From Plectranthus barbatus (lineage: Eukaryota > Streptophyta > Magnoliopsida > Lamiales > Lamiaceae), in contig JAPKLW010001582.1 in the NCBI GenBank assembly GCA_026898455.1, positions 113,701-177,700 on the forward strand: a DNA stretch of 64,000 nucleotides. Direction: 5' to 3'. Positions 33,426 through 45,301 of this stretch are shown piece by piece. Below the pieces are notes generated by a model that was given only the letters and a program-made list of their open reading frames with translations, was not told the origin of the DNA and searched no databases. The position numbers and the translations under genes were made by a program. Numbering within the stretch: position 1 is the first letter of the stretch; every line of letters starts with the position of its first letter.

Positions 33426-34466
33426 TCAAGAATGGGGCAGAGGTGGGGGTAATAACTGATGAGACTCAAGATCCTCAGTATTTGCGCCGCCGTTACCCCC
33501 CGGAGCCAGAGAGGCAAACTGCGTAATGAAAGGATGCCTCAACAGCTGAGCAGCCGTCCACCGCTTCGCCGGATCCCTTTGCAGGCAACAAGTAATGAAA
33601 TCTCTGAACTCCCGGCTGGCAGTAGCCGGTGCCTCCGGCGGCTGCGACATACAAATGGCGCACATAAGACTAGCCCAATCCCCCTGCCTCCCAACGGAGA
33701 ATGGATACTTTCCCAAGTAGAATTCAAGAATGCTCACACCCAAACTCCAAATATCCCCCGCAAACCCATCGTACTTCCCGTGATTAAGATCGGTGTTGAT
33801 TCTTTCGGGGCTCATATACGCAATCGTCCCCACCGACGAATTGCAGTTGTCCATGGTCTGAGCAAGAATTCGGGACACCCCGAAATCGGCTATCTTCACC
33901 ACCCCTCCAGAATTGAGGAGTAAATTAGAGGGCTTGATGTCGCGATGGACGATTTTGCGGCGGTGGAGGTAGTACAAGCCGCAGAGAATCTGGCGGGCGA
34001 GATCGGATAGCGAGGGTTCATGAGGGATGTGCATGCCCTCCAGCGATCCCTTGTCCATGTACTCCAGCAACACTTGAATCTCGCCGTTGTGATCGATGAG
34101 GCTGTGGCAGCGGACCACGTTAGGGTTGTCGACGTCGGCCAGAATCTGGATTTCGCGGCGCATCTGATTCCGGACAGCGTCCTCGTGGTTGCCGTAGATC
34201 ACCTTTAGGGCGTAGATTTTTCCAGTGGGGCGGTGGAGGACCTTGTATACGGTGCCTCCGGCGCCGCTGCCGATGCGGCTGAGGCGCTCCAGGTCGGAGT
34301 ACTGTAATTGGGGAGATGAAGAGACTGAGGAAGGGGCGGAGCTGGGCGGGAGAGGGAGGGGCACGGCAAGGGAGGGGTTGCGCTGCGGCATAGGCAGGGT
34401 AAGGTCCGGCCGGAACCGTTGTCGGCTGGGGCGATTAGCGGCGGGCGGCGGCTGTACGGGCCTCAT
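33426..34466 (-). CDS. MKK5: MAP kinase kinase, group C (MKK4/MKK5 type)
   Basis: A single uninterrupted exon of 346 residues, start ATG at 34464-34466; plant group C MKKs are intronless and about 340-370 residues. The N-terminus has a MAPK docking site (RQRFRPDLTLPMP, residues 15-27). The kinase domain (about 58-316) shows the Gly loop IGSGAGGTVYK (65-75), Lys88 in ALKV, HRDIKPSNLL (174-183), DFG at 194-196 and APE-equivalent SPE (219-221). The activation loop TMDNCNS (204-210) fits the plant MKK pattern S/T-x5-S/T. Group C MKKs phosphorylate MPK3/MPK6 in immunity, stomatal patterning and abscission (Arabidopsis knowledge). MKK4 and MKK5 are close paralogues, so the choice of symbol is provisional. 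Confidence 0.93.
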   Translation of the reverse strand: MRPVQPPPAANRPSRQRFRPDLTLPMPQRNPSLAVPLPLPPSSAPSSVSSSPQLQYSDLERLSRIGSGAGGTVYKVLHRPTGKIYALKVIYGNHEDAVRNQMRREIQILADVDNPNVVRCHSLIDHNGEIQVLLEYMDKGSLEGMHIPHEPSLSDLARQILCGLYYLHRRKIVHRDIKPSNLLLNSGGVVKIADFGVSRILAQTMDNCNSSVGTIAYMSPERINTDLNHGKYDGFAGDIWSLGVSILEFYLGKYPFSVGRQGDWASLMCAICMSQPPEAPATASREFRDFITCCLQRDPAKRWTAAQLLRHPFITQFASLAPGGNGGANTEDLESHQLLPPPLPHS

Positions 34467-35199
34467 GATTGAAAAGACAGGGAAGCTAATCAGCTGACTT
34501 CTTCAACTCCAGTAGAGTTTAGGCTTAATTAATTGGGAAACACTAGTCCTCAGAGTTTTGGGATTGTCTTGTAGAGAGAGAGAGTGCTAGGGTTGGTGAG
34601 GAAAGAAGACAAGTCCGTCCATGGACATTCAGCAAGAGAGAGAGAGAGATGGTGGAAAGGACTATATGCATATATCAATAATCTATTTATAATTTGGTTT
34701 TACAGGTTTAGTAAATATTATTATTCGTAATTTAATACATCGAATCAACCGTCTATTCTCCAGCTGTTTTATTTTTGAATTTATATTATAGTGTAGGATG
34801 TAAATAGTTTGGTTAACTATATAATTTAACTTCATTTACTTTACGTTTTAATTAAAATGCACCAACTCCATTGATAATTTTATATTCTAATAGGGTTTTG
34901 ACAATTATAAAAATAAATTAAAGCGCATAATAAAGATATATAAAAAAAAAGATGACGTTAAATGAAACAAATGCAAAATAGGAAAAAATGAAAAAGAATG
35001 GAATTAAGCATGCAACCGCCATTATTAAAGAAATCAAATGGAGTGGTTGTTGCAGCACAATATCATTATTCTTTCTAACTGAATTTCCCACCAAAACTTT
35101 CTCTTCAGCTTAACCGCAATCATAATTCCGTCCATCACTTCTCTCTCGCACTAAGAAATCCCACGGTAAACCAAGAAAATCCGACTCAAGCAAGCCATA
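34467..35199. promoter_or_regulatory. divergent intergenic region between the MAPKK and HOTHEAD-like genes
   Basis: 733 bp separate the two start codons, which point away from each other, so both promoters lie here. Next to the kinase gene are (GA)n runs (about 34575-34585 and 34635-34648), which read as CT-rich leader on its coding strand. The middle (34670-34990) is AT-rich with TATA-like stretches. The last 100 bp before 35200 are a pyrimidine-rich leader for the HOTHEAD-like gene. Confidence 0.5.
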
Positions 35200-37031
35200 A
35201 TGGCGGCGGAAAGATTTCTCTCATTTCCGCCGGTATTTCGTATTTTCTTTGCTATTGCTGCTCTCATTACTCCACCACTTTTACATTCTCAACAAAGTAA
35301 CGATCGCCAACTCAGATTCTCTCTCAATCGATTACTCCCAGTCTTTGATGTGATTTTATTATTGTTGCTTTTGGATTTTTTTATGTTGCAGGTCCGGCGT
35401 ATCTGGGGTTCGTGTCGAACGCTACGGAACACCCGGCGGAAGACTATTACGATTATATCATCGTAGGCGGCGGCACCGCCGGGTGCCCACTGGCGGCGAC
35501 GCTTTCGGAAGGGTTTAAGGTTCTTGTACTGGAGAGGGGGGGAATCCCTTTCGGGGACCGCAATTTGATGAGTCGGGATGGGTTTCTTACAACCCTAATG
35601 GAAGTTGATGCGCACGACTCCCCTGCTCAATCCTTCACATCCGAAGATGGAGTTCCCAACGCTAGAGGAAGAGTTCTTGGCGGAAGTAGTGCGATAAACG
35701 CCGGTTTCTACAGTAGGGCAGATCCCAAATTTTACAAGAGATCCGGGATGGATTGGGATCTTAAAATGGTGAATCAATCTTACGAATGGGTTGAAAAGGC
35801 GATCGTGTTTAGGCCTGAGTTGAAGAGTTGGCAATCTGCTGTTCGCGATGCGTTGTTGGAGGCCGGTACTGATCCCTACCACGGGTTCAGTCTTGATCAC
35901 GTCGTCGGCACTAAGATTGGAGGTTCGACGTTCGACAGCTCCGGCACGAGGCATAGTGCGGCGGACCTTCTCAGCTTCGCCAACCCCCGCAACATTAAGG
36001 TGGTGGTGCAAGCTTCTGTGGAGAGGATTCTGCTGGCATCTTCGTCGGCTTATGCAGGGGACAAACAGGCTGCGATTGGTGTCGTTTTCTGCGACCGTAG
36101 AGGAGCATATCACCACGCAATGGTGCGTGATAAGGGCGAGGTGTTGCTTTGTGCAGGGGCTCTCGGAAGCCCTCAGCTCCTGCTGCTGAGCGGCATTGGG
36201 CCGCGGTCTTATCTCGCGTCTTGGGGGATTCCCGTGGCGCTGCACTCGCCTTATGTGGGAAGATTCATGTATGATAACCCAAGAAATGGGATCTCAATCG
36301 TGCCACCGGTGCCGTTGGATCATTCTCTGATTCAAGTTGTTGGCATCACAAATTCCGGCGCTTATCTTGAAGCAGCATCTAACATTGTGCCCTTTGTCTC
36401 CCCTGCTCGCCCCATGTTCATTAGGTCTCCTGGCTCCTCATCTTATGTCAGTGTGGCCACTCTCATGGAGAAGATAGTCGGCCCCCTTTCTGCAGGGTCT
36501 CTCAGATTGGCGTCCACTGATGTTAGGACGAACCCCATTGTCCGTTTCAACTACTTCAGCAATCCTACAGATCTTGAGCTGTGCATAAACGGCACAAGAA
36601 AGATCGCTGATGTGCTCAACACCCGTTCCATGGATGATTTTAAGGTGCATCAGTGGTATGGAGCAAGGGAGTTTCGCTATGTAGGGACAGCACTGCCACA
36701 CGATTTGAGGAGCCACGAGCAGATGGGAGAGTTCTGTAGGCGGACTGTGAGCACCATCTGGCACTATCATGGCGGGTGCCTGATGGGGAGGGTGGTGGAT
36801 CGTAACCTCAGAGTGGTTGGAGTTGAAGGGCTTAGAGTGGTGGATGGATCGACGTTTAAGGTGTCCCCTGGCACCAATCCTCAGGCTACTCTTCTGATGA
36901 TGGGAAGGTATTCAAAGTTCAAATTCAAGCAGCACATGATGTAGTTTGTGTTTGTGATTGATTTTTGAGTTTTGAGCATGTGTGATGGTTGCAGGCATTT
37001 TGGCATGAAGATCCTCAAAGAGAGAACATGA
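35200..37031 (+). CDS. HTH: HOTHEAD-like GMC oxidoreductase (FAD-dependent)
   Basis: Three exons (35200-35296, 35392-36907, 36995-37031) with GT/AG borders give 549 residues. An N-terminal hydrophobic signal peptide (about 1-30) indicates the secretory pathway. The FAD-binding motif YIIVGGGTAGCPLA is at 54-67. GMC signature 1, ARGRVLGGSSAINAGFY, lies at about 123-139 and signature 2 is GALGSPQLLLLSGIGP. The catalytic-His region STIWHYHGG and the FAD-end motif GTNPQATLLMMGR lie near the C-terminus. All are present, and the last exon encodes the conserved short tail. In Arabidopsis HOTHEAD acts in cuticle long-chain fatty acid oxidation and prevents floral organ fusion; paralogues exist, so orthology is an inference. 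Without the last exon the frame reads into intron, so the spliced end is preferred. Confidence 0.92.
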
Positions 37032-38180
37032 GGCTGTGATGCAGAGGCAAATGCATTGATTCAAGATGAAGCTGATGAACACTCATCTGGGATAATAGTG
37101 ATGAATAGGTTCTTTGATTTTACACCCACCATTCCCTTTTAGTTGTGTTTGAAGTCTTCACAATCAAAACTATTGAAGCACATTCAACTGTAAATACTTG
37201 GAATTCAACACAATTTCATCGATTGCAAGAATCTTGAATCGTATACATCTATCCAACTTGAATTTAGATGTTCATCTTAATATCAATTTCAACTTCATAG
37301 GTGTCATTTTATTTTATTTTTCTTTCAAATAATTGCTTACAACGCTTTATTAGATAAAATTATAGGAAAGAAAAACATCTAGTTTTATATATTTGCTCCC
37401 AAGAAAAAAAAAAAAAAAAAAAAACACCTAGTTTCTTATCCAGTGATATGAAGATGATTCCTCACGCCCATTAGCTGATCTCTAACCATCTCCCGTCTTC
37501 GATTCTGATTTTACCCCCCCTACTCATTTTTCTCAAACTTTCAATTTCTTTATCTGCTCCCGCAAACGGGACCTTCTCGATTATGGTATTGAAAATTGAG
37601 AGATTTGCTATTATTATCCAGCGTCTGCACCCTTTCCACTCTCACTCCCGACGGCTCGCCTTTGTTTGCGCTTGAATGATTTTCGACGCAAGATCTTCTG
37701 TTGATGGCAGTGTAGTCTTCCTGTTCAGGATTTCGTGTCTTCAATTGCAAAGTCTTAATCTTGATTTCTTGGTTTGAGTTTTCCTTCGTTGAGTTGAAGT
37801 ATGAATGAGAATATATCTTTATTTTATGTTATCTCATTGTATAATTTTATGCCTTTTAAAGTTTAGAAACTTTTGCGAAACTGATGATGGATGCATCTAC
37901 AAACCCTTCATGCACACGTGAAATGGATTTTTATGTTTGGTTTCATTATTGACCTTGCTTGGGGTGAATCTGAGTCCCATAATATATATGAGAGTGGATT
38001 AACCATAGGCATGCGGAGGAGATAATGCTAACAATAGAGAAGATGTTCATCGGTTCTGCAACATTACTTGGATTTAGATTCCCAGGTCCATTCATCTTTT
38101 ACTTTTCCCACATCAAGTAATGGTTTCAACTGATTGATGAATCCATTTTTTTGCATGGAGATTGATTTAGTATCATGTTA
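37032..38180. other. intergenic or degraded exon region
   Basis: The first 200-300 bp are the probable 3' UTR of the HOTHEAD-like gene. A poly-A run of about 20 bp lies near 37405-37425. From 37440 on, no convincing ORF is seen, although the C/T-rich stretch 37465-37740 resembles a 5' leader or first exon of the degraded coding sequence that follows. Confidence 0.35.
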
Positions 38181-38181
38181 G

Positions 38182-38629
38182 GTGCTGGAGGCAAAGATGG
38201 TGTGGGTTGATCCACTAGGCTTTGATGTGTGCGTCTCACATCTGCACAAGAGGAAGTTTATGAGGTGCAAATACCCTTTTCCAAGAGAAGTGGGAGACGA
38301 TAACGGTGCAAAATCATCTGTCAAATGGTATGTCTCAACTTGCATGGTTTTTGGAAAAGAATTTATATGCCCCTGAGTTGAACAAGATCACACCTCTTAA
38401 AAAGATCAGAAATGCTGTTCTAATGTCTAAACACTCAAGTACCTTGCATCCCTATATCCGATTTTTGGATGTAATCTATGGTGGATATTTTCTGTGCAAA
38501 GACATTGCAGTGAGAGATCTTGATATTGTTGTAAGCGGGGAGGCGCTCGATCGAGGCCTACCAGATCATGCCAGGTTTATGAGATGGTTTGCTGGAAAGA
38601 TAAACAATAGGCAGTTAAACCAAACCTAA
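38182..38629 (+). pseudogene. unrecognised degraded coding stretch
   Basis: Two overlapping frames look protein-like. The first (about 38182-38376) includes MVWVDPLGFDVCVSHLHKRK and CKYPFPREVGDD. The second (about 38327-38629) includes LAWFLEKNLYAPELNKITPL, SSTLHPYIRFLDVIYGGYF and DHARFMRWFAGKINNR. The switch from one frame to the other near 38310-38340 suggests a small deletion or an intron I cannot place. Composition is balanced and hydrophobic patterning is plausible for a folded protein. I do not recognise the family. It could be a pseudogene or the 3' exons of a gene whose upstream exons were missed. Confidence 0.35.
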
Positions 38630-38639
38630 CTAAGCAACA

Positions 38640-39156
38640 TTTCTGCTTTCAATCATATAGTTTTTTTCGCAGTTGGTTGTGTTGACATCTATCCATTCAT
38701 AAAGCAATGTTTATAATACTTATCAAATGACAGTACATAAAAGGTTGATAGAGGCTTGAAGCTTCCCCTGTTGTTTCTAAACAATAGGTTAATGCTTTTG
38801 CTATTAAAACTATATTTGGATAGTTTAGATCGAGGCAAATGGTTTCCCCTATCTTGTACATATTGTATATTCTCCAATCCATTGAGATCGAGGAGCGATC
38901 TCCATCTCGACTCCCCATTTTCATTGGCTTCTGGAAGTAGAAGGGGACGAGTCCTAGAGCTTCAATCATACCAAAGTGGGTTAGCAGTACAAGGTTAGAT
39001 TATATTTCTCCTCTTTCTGTTTTTGCTTGATGGTACTGTTTATTTTTTCAGGAGTAATAAATTTCATTTCTTGAGAAGTAAAATGGGCTTTAGTTTAACA
39101 AAATTAAAACAAGTGGTTGGAAGAGAGATTGATTAATGAGCATGAATACCGGTGGA
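38640..39156. other. intergenic, no gene seen
   Basis: Short chance ORFs only. The right end is the probable 3' UTR of the minus-strand receptor kinase gene. Confidence 0.5.
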
Positions 39157-41227
39157 TCACTCCTGCACTTGCTCAATCTTTCTAACTGCATCCTCCATAC
39201 CTAACCTCTTGTCCAGGTCCTCCCTGCTGCAAGCTATTCCAATCTGCAGAAGCTTCTCAGCTTCGAGTCGGGAACGGGGCGTGCTCATCTCCATTTCCTT
39301 GTCAAAAACCTGCGCCCCTTTGGTGTTTGCTTCCTCAGCTATACCATTCACCCATCTGGCTAAATCCGCACCATACTTTTCGCTCCCCTGCGCGAGATAG
39401 TTGTCGACGGGCTTGGCAGTTAGAGTCTCCATGATCAAGATCCCCAAGCACCACACATCAGTCTTCCTGGAAGTGCGGCCGGTTTGGGAGTATTCAGGGC
39501 ATTTGTAGGCCACGAGGGCTTGGCTGATCTTGGCGGGGTTCACGACAGGGCCCAAGGTGTAGTCCATGAGACGGGCGTTGTAGTTGGTGTCGATGAGAAC
39601 GTTGGAGGATTTCAAGTGGGCGTGAGGGACAGTTAGGCCCGGCATCTGGGCATAAAGGTAAGCCAGCCCCTTGGCTACTCCTTTAATGATCTTCAACCGG
39701 CACGGCCAGTTAAGCGGCTTCGGCCACTCCTCCGGTCGTTTTCCTGCATCCATGAGCAGAGTTAGGCTGCTAGCTATAGCTATATATTAATATTATAACA
39801 GTCCACTCCAACAACGTACCATCATCATGGAGGTGCTTGGCCAAGCTGGTGTTGGACATGAAATCGAAAACCAGGAGTTTCTCTTCTTTCCGAAACAAAT
39901 AGGCTACTAATGGGAGCAGATTGGGGTGCTTGAGTTTGCCTAATCTTCGCATGTGCTCGTGGAATTCATCCTTGCCTATGGTGTTCATCTGCTTGTATCT
40001 CTTGACAACCAGCGCCTCCCCATCCACCAGCACCGCCTTGTACGACGCCCCGAAGTTCCCGCATCCCAGCACCTCCGCCGACGCTCTCATCAAGTCCTGC
40101 AGGTCGAACTTCTGCCTGTCATTCCTCACGAACGACAGCTTACCTACTTGCTGCTGATTACCACCTCCCCGTGGGGAAGCTACCACCGCGGGCAATGGAC
40201 TCCTCTTCTCACTGTACGGCCATGCCATTTCTGATACGTACACCTGCCGTGGGGATTCGCAGTCGTCGTCGTCCTGCGCCCGCAAGCACAGCAGCAGAAG
40301 CAGTAAGATGATAAACAAACCCAGCAGCGCACTTAATACGATTATGGCTATTTTCGCCGGAGATGATTTTCTTTTCGACACGGCAGCATCCCCCGGCGGG
40401 GCGTTGGGGAGAGGGTGAAGGACTGGCTCCAAGTCCGGTGGGGGCTTCGGGGGGTCGCACGACATTCCTCCCGGGCTCCCACACAACATTTTGTTGCCTG
40501 AATTGCAGAATGCATCAGAGTTGTGAAATATATATGGTATGTATGGCTAGCCATGCATGCATCATGCATACGTACCCGAGAAGGAGGAGGGATCCAACCT
40601 TTGAAGAGACGGCGGGATGGGGCCCTGCAACTGGTTGTTAGAGACGTTGAAGACCTTGAGATTCTGGGAGTCGACGGCGGGTATAGCGCCGGAGAAGAGG
40701 TTGTTGTCGAGGCCGACCTCAACGATAGTAGGAGAGGCAAGGGAGGCAGGGATGGGGCCGGTGAATTTGTTGTAGGAGAGATACACTTTCTGCAAAGAAG
40801 TCATGCCCGCGAAAGCGTCGTTAGAGATCTGACCGGAAAACTGGTTGCCGTTCAAATACAAGGATTTGAGTGAGGGGAGCTTCCGCCATTGGGGCATACT
40901 CCCTTGAAAGTTGTTGTTAATGAAGCTGAGGGTGCGGAGGTAATGCAGCTCCGCTAGGGAGTCGACGTCGATCTGGCCTTGGAGGCCCATGTTCTCCAAC
41001 TGCAGACCCCACACGTAGCCGTTGTAGCAGAGGACGCCGGCCCAATTGCCGGTGTTCCCCGTGCACGGCGGCGTCGACGGATTCCAATTGGCTAGCGCCG
41101 GATCCGCGTTGGCTAGGGCAGTTTTGAACCTGAGGAGAGTCTGCGATGCGTTTTCCAGCGGCTGCCCCGCCGCCATCGCCACCAGTAGTATGGCCATTAT
41201 AGTAGTCGTCATTCGGTGCATCGTCAT
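39157..41227 (-). CDS. pollen receptor-like kinase (PRK-type LRR receptor, pseudokinase)
   Basis: Three exons on the minus strand (41227-40576, 40497-39820, 39743-39157; GT/AG borders, phases fit) encode 638 residues. There is a signal peptide (1-about 22), an LRR N-terminal cap with NWAGVLCYNG, then about five LRRs (for example LKSLYLNGNQFSGQI, LQKVYLSYNKFTGPIP). A Pro-rich juxtamembrane stretch precedes the transmembrane helix (about 267-289). The kinase-like domain has Gly loop GCGNFGASYK (362-371) and Lys383 in LVVKRYK. The HRD motif is replaced by HAH (484-486) and DFG by DYT (504-506). PRKs bind extracellular peptides at the pollen-tube tip and signal through ROP-GEFs; weak or absent catalysis is typical of the family. 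Expression in pollen is inferred from family only. Confidence 0.9.
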
Positions 41228-42486
41228 TGTGAACTCTGAATCTTGCTCGGCGTTTAACTGTGAGTTTATGCATTTGTAATGTTGGTTTCAACCTGCACAA
41301 AACATGGTGATGCTGTCGCAGATGCGTGTCTGGTTCAGTTTGAATGAGCTAGCTAGAGAGAGAAAAGTTGGAGCGCGTGTGTAATGAAAATAGAGGTGAT
41401 GTGGGGAAGTGGGAAGTGAGACACGCGGCGTCGAGTTTTCAGGAGACACTGTAGCCCTACCCTTAAATTATTACTATAATTAGATTTAACTTTATTTTTA
41501 TTATAATAACTAATTACCTTCTATCCAATTATTTCCTCAATTAGTCCTCTCATATTCAATTCTTCTCTTCAAAATTGCCACAAAAACAGGGAACTATATC
41601 CAGCACAACACATCTCTCTCTCCCTATATAGATATACTTATAAGAATTGTTTTTGTATTTTCCTAAAAAAAAAAAAAGATTTGTTTTTGTATGAGAATTT
41701 CATTTACCTATATATTTTGTTCATGCATAAAAGTTATTTTAAGAAATGGGAATAGTTTTTTTTTTTCTTTTCATTTACTTACCTCTATTGTTCATTTAAC
41801 TGCAGTAATAAAATATGATAAAACGACTTCAATGTAAAGAAATAAACAAAAATATGAATAAATAAAAGAAAATTAAATTATTCTTATTTCTAACATTAAT
41901 GTTCATTCTCATTTCTTACTGAATAATTATTCTCATTTACGTGGACTTACATAATAACTTATAATATAATTAAACAAATAACACTGAAGGAAATTAAACA
42001 TGTTTTCGGTAGTGTAATGTTACTGCTGCAAATTTAGTTTAATGACAGTTGGAGATGCTATTTTGATTGGGTATGGTTAAATGGAATTAATTAATAGAAT
42101 ATTTTTGTCTTTTTTTTTTAAAAAAAGTCGAGGATAATTTTTTTTAATTAAATAAATATATATAGACGAGTTTCCCTATTACACCACCCAATTCTAAGTC
42201 GGGTGGAGCGATTGACGCCGTTTGGGCCAAAGATTTATCGACAGAAGAGGCTCGGCTGCCTTCAGACGAACCGCTAGCCACATCCAGGTTTTCCCAATTG
42301 ACGGAGCGCCTTCAACTCAGCTCAGCTCTCGGGCAGTTATTCAATTTCCGATCGTCTGCGGAAGACAGATAGGTTTCCGCTGTGAAAGGGGTTGATTGCT
42401 GTGCTAGGATTTAGGGATTCCACCTCCACTACTTCGTCACTCTGTAGATTGATCTGAGGGATTCCTTATAGGAAAGATTTGCAAAC
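41228..42486. promoter_or_regulatory. intergenic region upstream of both the PRK-like and TCF25 genes
   Basis: The PRK-like gene (minus) and TCF25 (plus) diverge here, so both promoters lie in this 1.26 kb. The left 250 bp and the right 300 bp (42180-42480) are GC-richer and probably transcribed leaders. The middle (41460-42170) is AT-rich with a TATATATAGA stretch near 42160. A (CT)n run at 41610-41622 could serve the PRK side. No gene or mobile element is supported. Confidence 0.45.
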
Positions 42487-45301
42487 ATGTCATCTAGATT
42501 GATGAAAAAGGTTCTCAATGAACAATCAGCGGCGCTGCAACAGCAGCAGCTCGACAGCGATGATGATGACTCTGAGTCGCCCGTTTCTTCCGCCCCTGCT
42601 CGAAATCTGTTTAGCCTTCTTGAGGATGAGGATGAAGTCGTCAGCCACGAAAACCTGTCTGACCAGGTCTGCGGTGATTCAGTCTTTTCAGTTAACAAAA
42701 ATTGCTAATATTGTTGATTAAGTTCCGTTACGTGCTAGCTTAAACTGATAAATATTATTGAACTACTTCTCCATTTTCGATCGCTTGTTTATGTTTTGCG
42801 GTTCGATTTTCAACTCAGTTTGTATTATTGAATTATGGAGGTGTTCATTTGAACCTGTTATGGATTGTTGGCAGCAGGAGAAAGGTAATGATGCAGATGA
42901 AACTTCAGATCGTGATATTACTGGTGAGCATTCGTCGCTGGAAAGTACTGCAGTAAATACTGCTCCTACTAGAAGTGTCAAATCGAAGAAAAAGAAAAAG
43001 AAGAAGAAGAACGCAAACGCAGAAGATAAGTCTCCAATTAATGCTCTGGAATCTTCTAATCTGAAGCTAGAAAATTTCAGTTTGGAAGCTAGCTCTCCTG
43101 GTCATCAAGAAGCTCCTTATCCTGCTAAGAAGTTGCCAAACGCAGATAGTGATACCAAGTTGCTGAAAAATCAGATCAGAACGTCAGTACTAGATGTTGA
43201 TCCCAAATTTCTCAGTGCAGAAAATGAACTCCGAAGGATATTTGGTTCTCGAGTGGTGAAATCGCATGAAAGAAACTCATCCGCAAATCCTAGGTTGATG
43301 CGTGGTGGTCGACGAGGGAGTCATAATCTCAAAAGGACTATCTTGGTTTCTCCATCTCAACATTGGCCTCGTTGGGATGGCTCTCTAACAATGGAACTAC
43401 TTGAAACTCGAGAGGGTATCCACTATTTCCGGTACAAGTTCCTATTCTCAACAGTTCTTTTTCTTCTGAAGCATTTGTGGATATGATATGTATGGTTCAG
43501 TACATTCCAATTACTCACAATATGTACCTTAGAGTGACATTTTATGGAAAACAGAGTAGATAATTCGCTTCATTTAACAATTAGCATAGTGAGTTAAATT
43601 TATGGGAATGGAAATGGTTTGGTGTACTTGACTTACTCCATAAGTTTTGACTTTGGAGTTTTTCTATTTATTTTACTTTCTGTTGTTTCAATATTATGTC
43701 TTGATACTGATGTGCAATGGCAGTACTACCCGCCTAACCATTTTCGAGGTCCAAAAATCTTCCAAACTATTGCATTATTTTAGTTGCATGTTGTACTTAA
43801 TGCTAACCATTTCTTGAGATTATGTTGTAAAGGCCAAGAAAAGAGAAAGTAATATAGTGATGTAGAGTGGTTATCTGATGAGGCCTTTTGGATTTAACTC
43901 AAAATAATGCATGCCTGGTGTTTATTTTAATCACGTGACTGCCAAGCTGTAGAGTGTCATCAGGAATAGCTTATTTGTTTCTTTGATTTCGTTGCAAGCT
44001 TTGGTTTCTTATGGATTGTGCTCCCCTTATCAGCTTGCATCATTTTATGTTATTCAGGTACACACACTCATCATCATATGCTCAGGCTCAGAGAGCTTTT
44101 GAATCTGCCAAGGAAAATCATGATCTTAATGGTATAGCAAGCATTCTGTTGAACCATCCTTATCATATAGACTCACTAACAGCATTAGCGGACTATTTCA
44201 AATTCACTGGTGAGCACCAAATGTCAGCTGATGCTACTGCAAAATGTCTGTACGCAATGGAATGTGCATGGCATCCATTATTCACTCCGTCACAGAACTG
44301 CCAGTTGAAGTATGTACATGATACTAACAAGCCATTCTTCTCTGCACTTTTTACTCACATGAAAAACATGGATAGGAGGGGTTGCCACAGATCCACCCTT
44401 GAAATATGCAAGCTATTGCTTTCTCTGGATTCTCATGATCCAGTGGGTGCTATATTCTGCATTGACTATTATGCTTTGAGGGCAGAGGAGTATGGTTGGT
44501 TGGAACTGTTTGCAGAGGAATATAAATCTGACAATTCTCTATGGCTATTTCCTAATATTTCTTATTCCCTTGCTATTTGCCGGTTTTACCTTGAGCGCAA
44601 CGAACATTTGGATGGTAGAGAGGCAGATGCTTTAAAAGCTACTTCATTTGAACTCATGAAGCAGGCTCTGATGCTCCACCCATCAGTGTTGAGGAAATTG
44701 GTGGAGAAAGTACCCCTAAAAGATCGAAAATGGACCGCTGTAGTTAACCATAGATTATTTAAATCTGAAGAAACAGGAAGCCCATCCCTAGATCACTTAA
44801 CTGCCATCTATGTTGAGAAGAGCTACATAATATGGAGACTCCCGGATCTGCAGAAGCTTTTATACGACTCAGCAATTTCAGTGATGGAGGAAAAGCAAGA
44901 AAGTGATGTTAAGGACTGGGCTTGTGTGAGGAAAGAGGCTTTCTCATCTGAGAAGAACGAGTGAGCACCGAGCCTATTAGTTTTTGTTTTCCCCTTCATT
45001 TTTGCAGTAACTTTTACTCATTAACGTTTTCTTCCCCTTGGCTAGGTACTTACATTTGTTGGTGTCGGAATTCTCTGATTCGGTGCCAACAATGCCGCCT
45101 GAAAACTTGCAGGACTTCATAGTGGATCCAAGGGTTGGGATTGAGCAGCCTCAACAGATGGCTGAAAACCATGTGGTTCGTGATGTAGCCAACAGAACTC
45201 CTCTGGCTGTACTGTTTGAGTCGATACTACCATGGGTAAATTATGGAACCGGAGATGGAGAGGGTGACCAGGATCTGGTTGAGCCGGCGGACGAGGACTA
45301 G
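42487..45301 (+). CDS. TCF25: TCF25 homologue (ribosome quality control protein, Rqc1-like)
   Basis: Four exons (42487-42666, 42875-43431, 44058-44960, 45046-45301) give 631 residues with consistent phases. The second exon may instead start at 42878, dropping one Gln. The N-terminal half is acidic and Ser-rich (DSDDDDSESP), followed by a polylysine tract (KSKKKKKKKKNANAEDK). The conserved TCF25 domain begins near VDPKFLSAENELRRIFGSRV and QHWPRWDGSLTMELLE. It continues through NLNG-like helices with LLNHPYHIDSLTALADYFKF, RRGCHRSTLEICKLLLSLDS and FFSALFTHMKNMDRRGCHRS. Family knowledge: yeast Rqc1 and animal TCF25 work with Listerin/Ltn1 on stalled 60S ribosomes. The older name as a bHLH transcription factor (Nulp1) is not supported by a clear DNA-binding domain here. 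Symbol from homology. Confidence 0.9.

Noticed and set aside
33459..33923. 154-residue plus-strand frame across the MAPKK gene
   Set aside because: Shadow of the kinase coding exon on the other strand.
35595..36245. 216-residue minus-strand frame in the HOTHEAD-like gene
   Set aside because: Antisense shadow of a GC-rich coding exon; the plus strand carries all GMC motifs.
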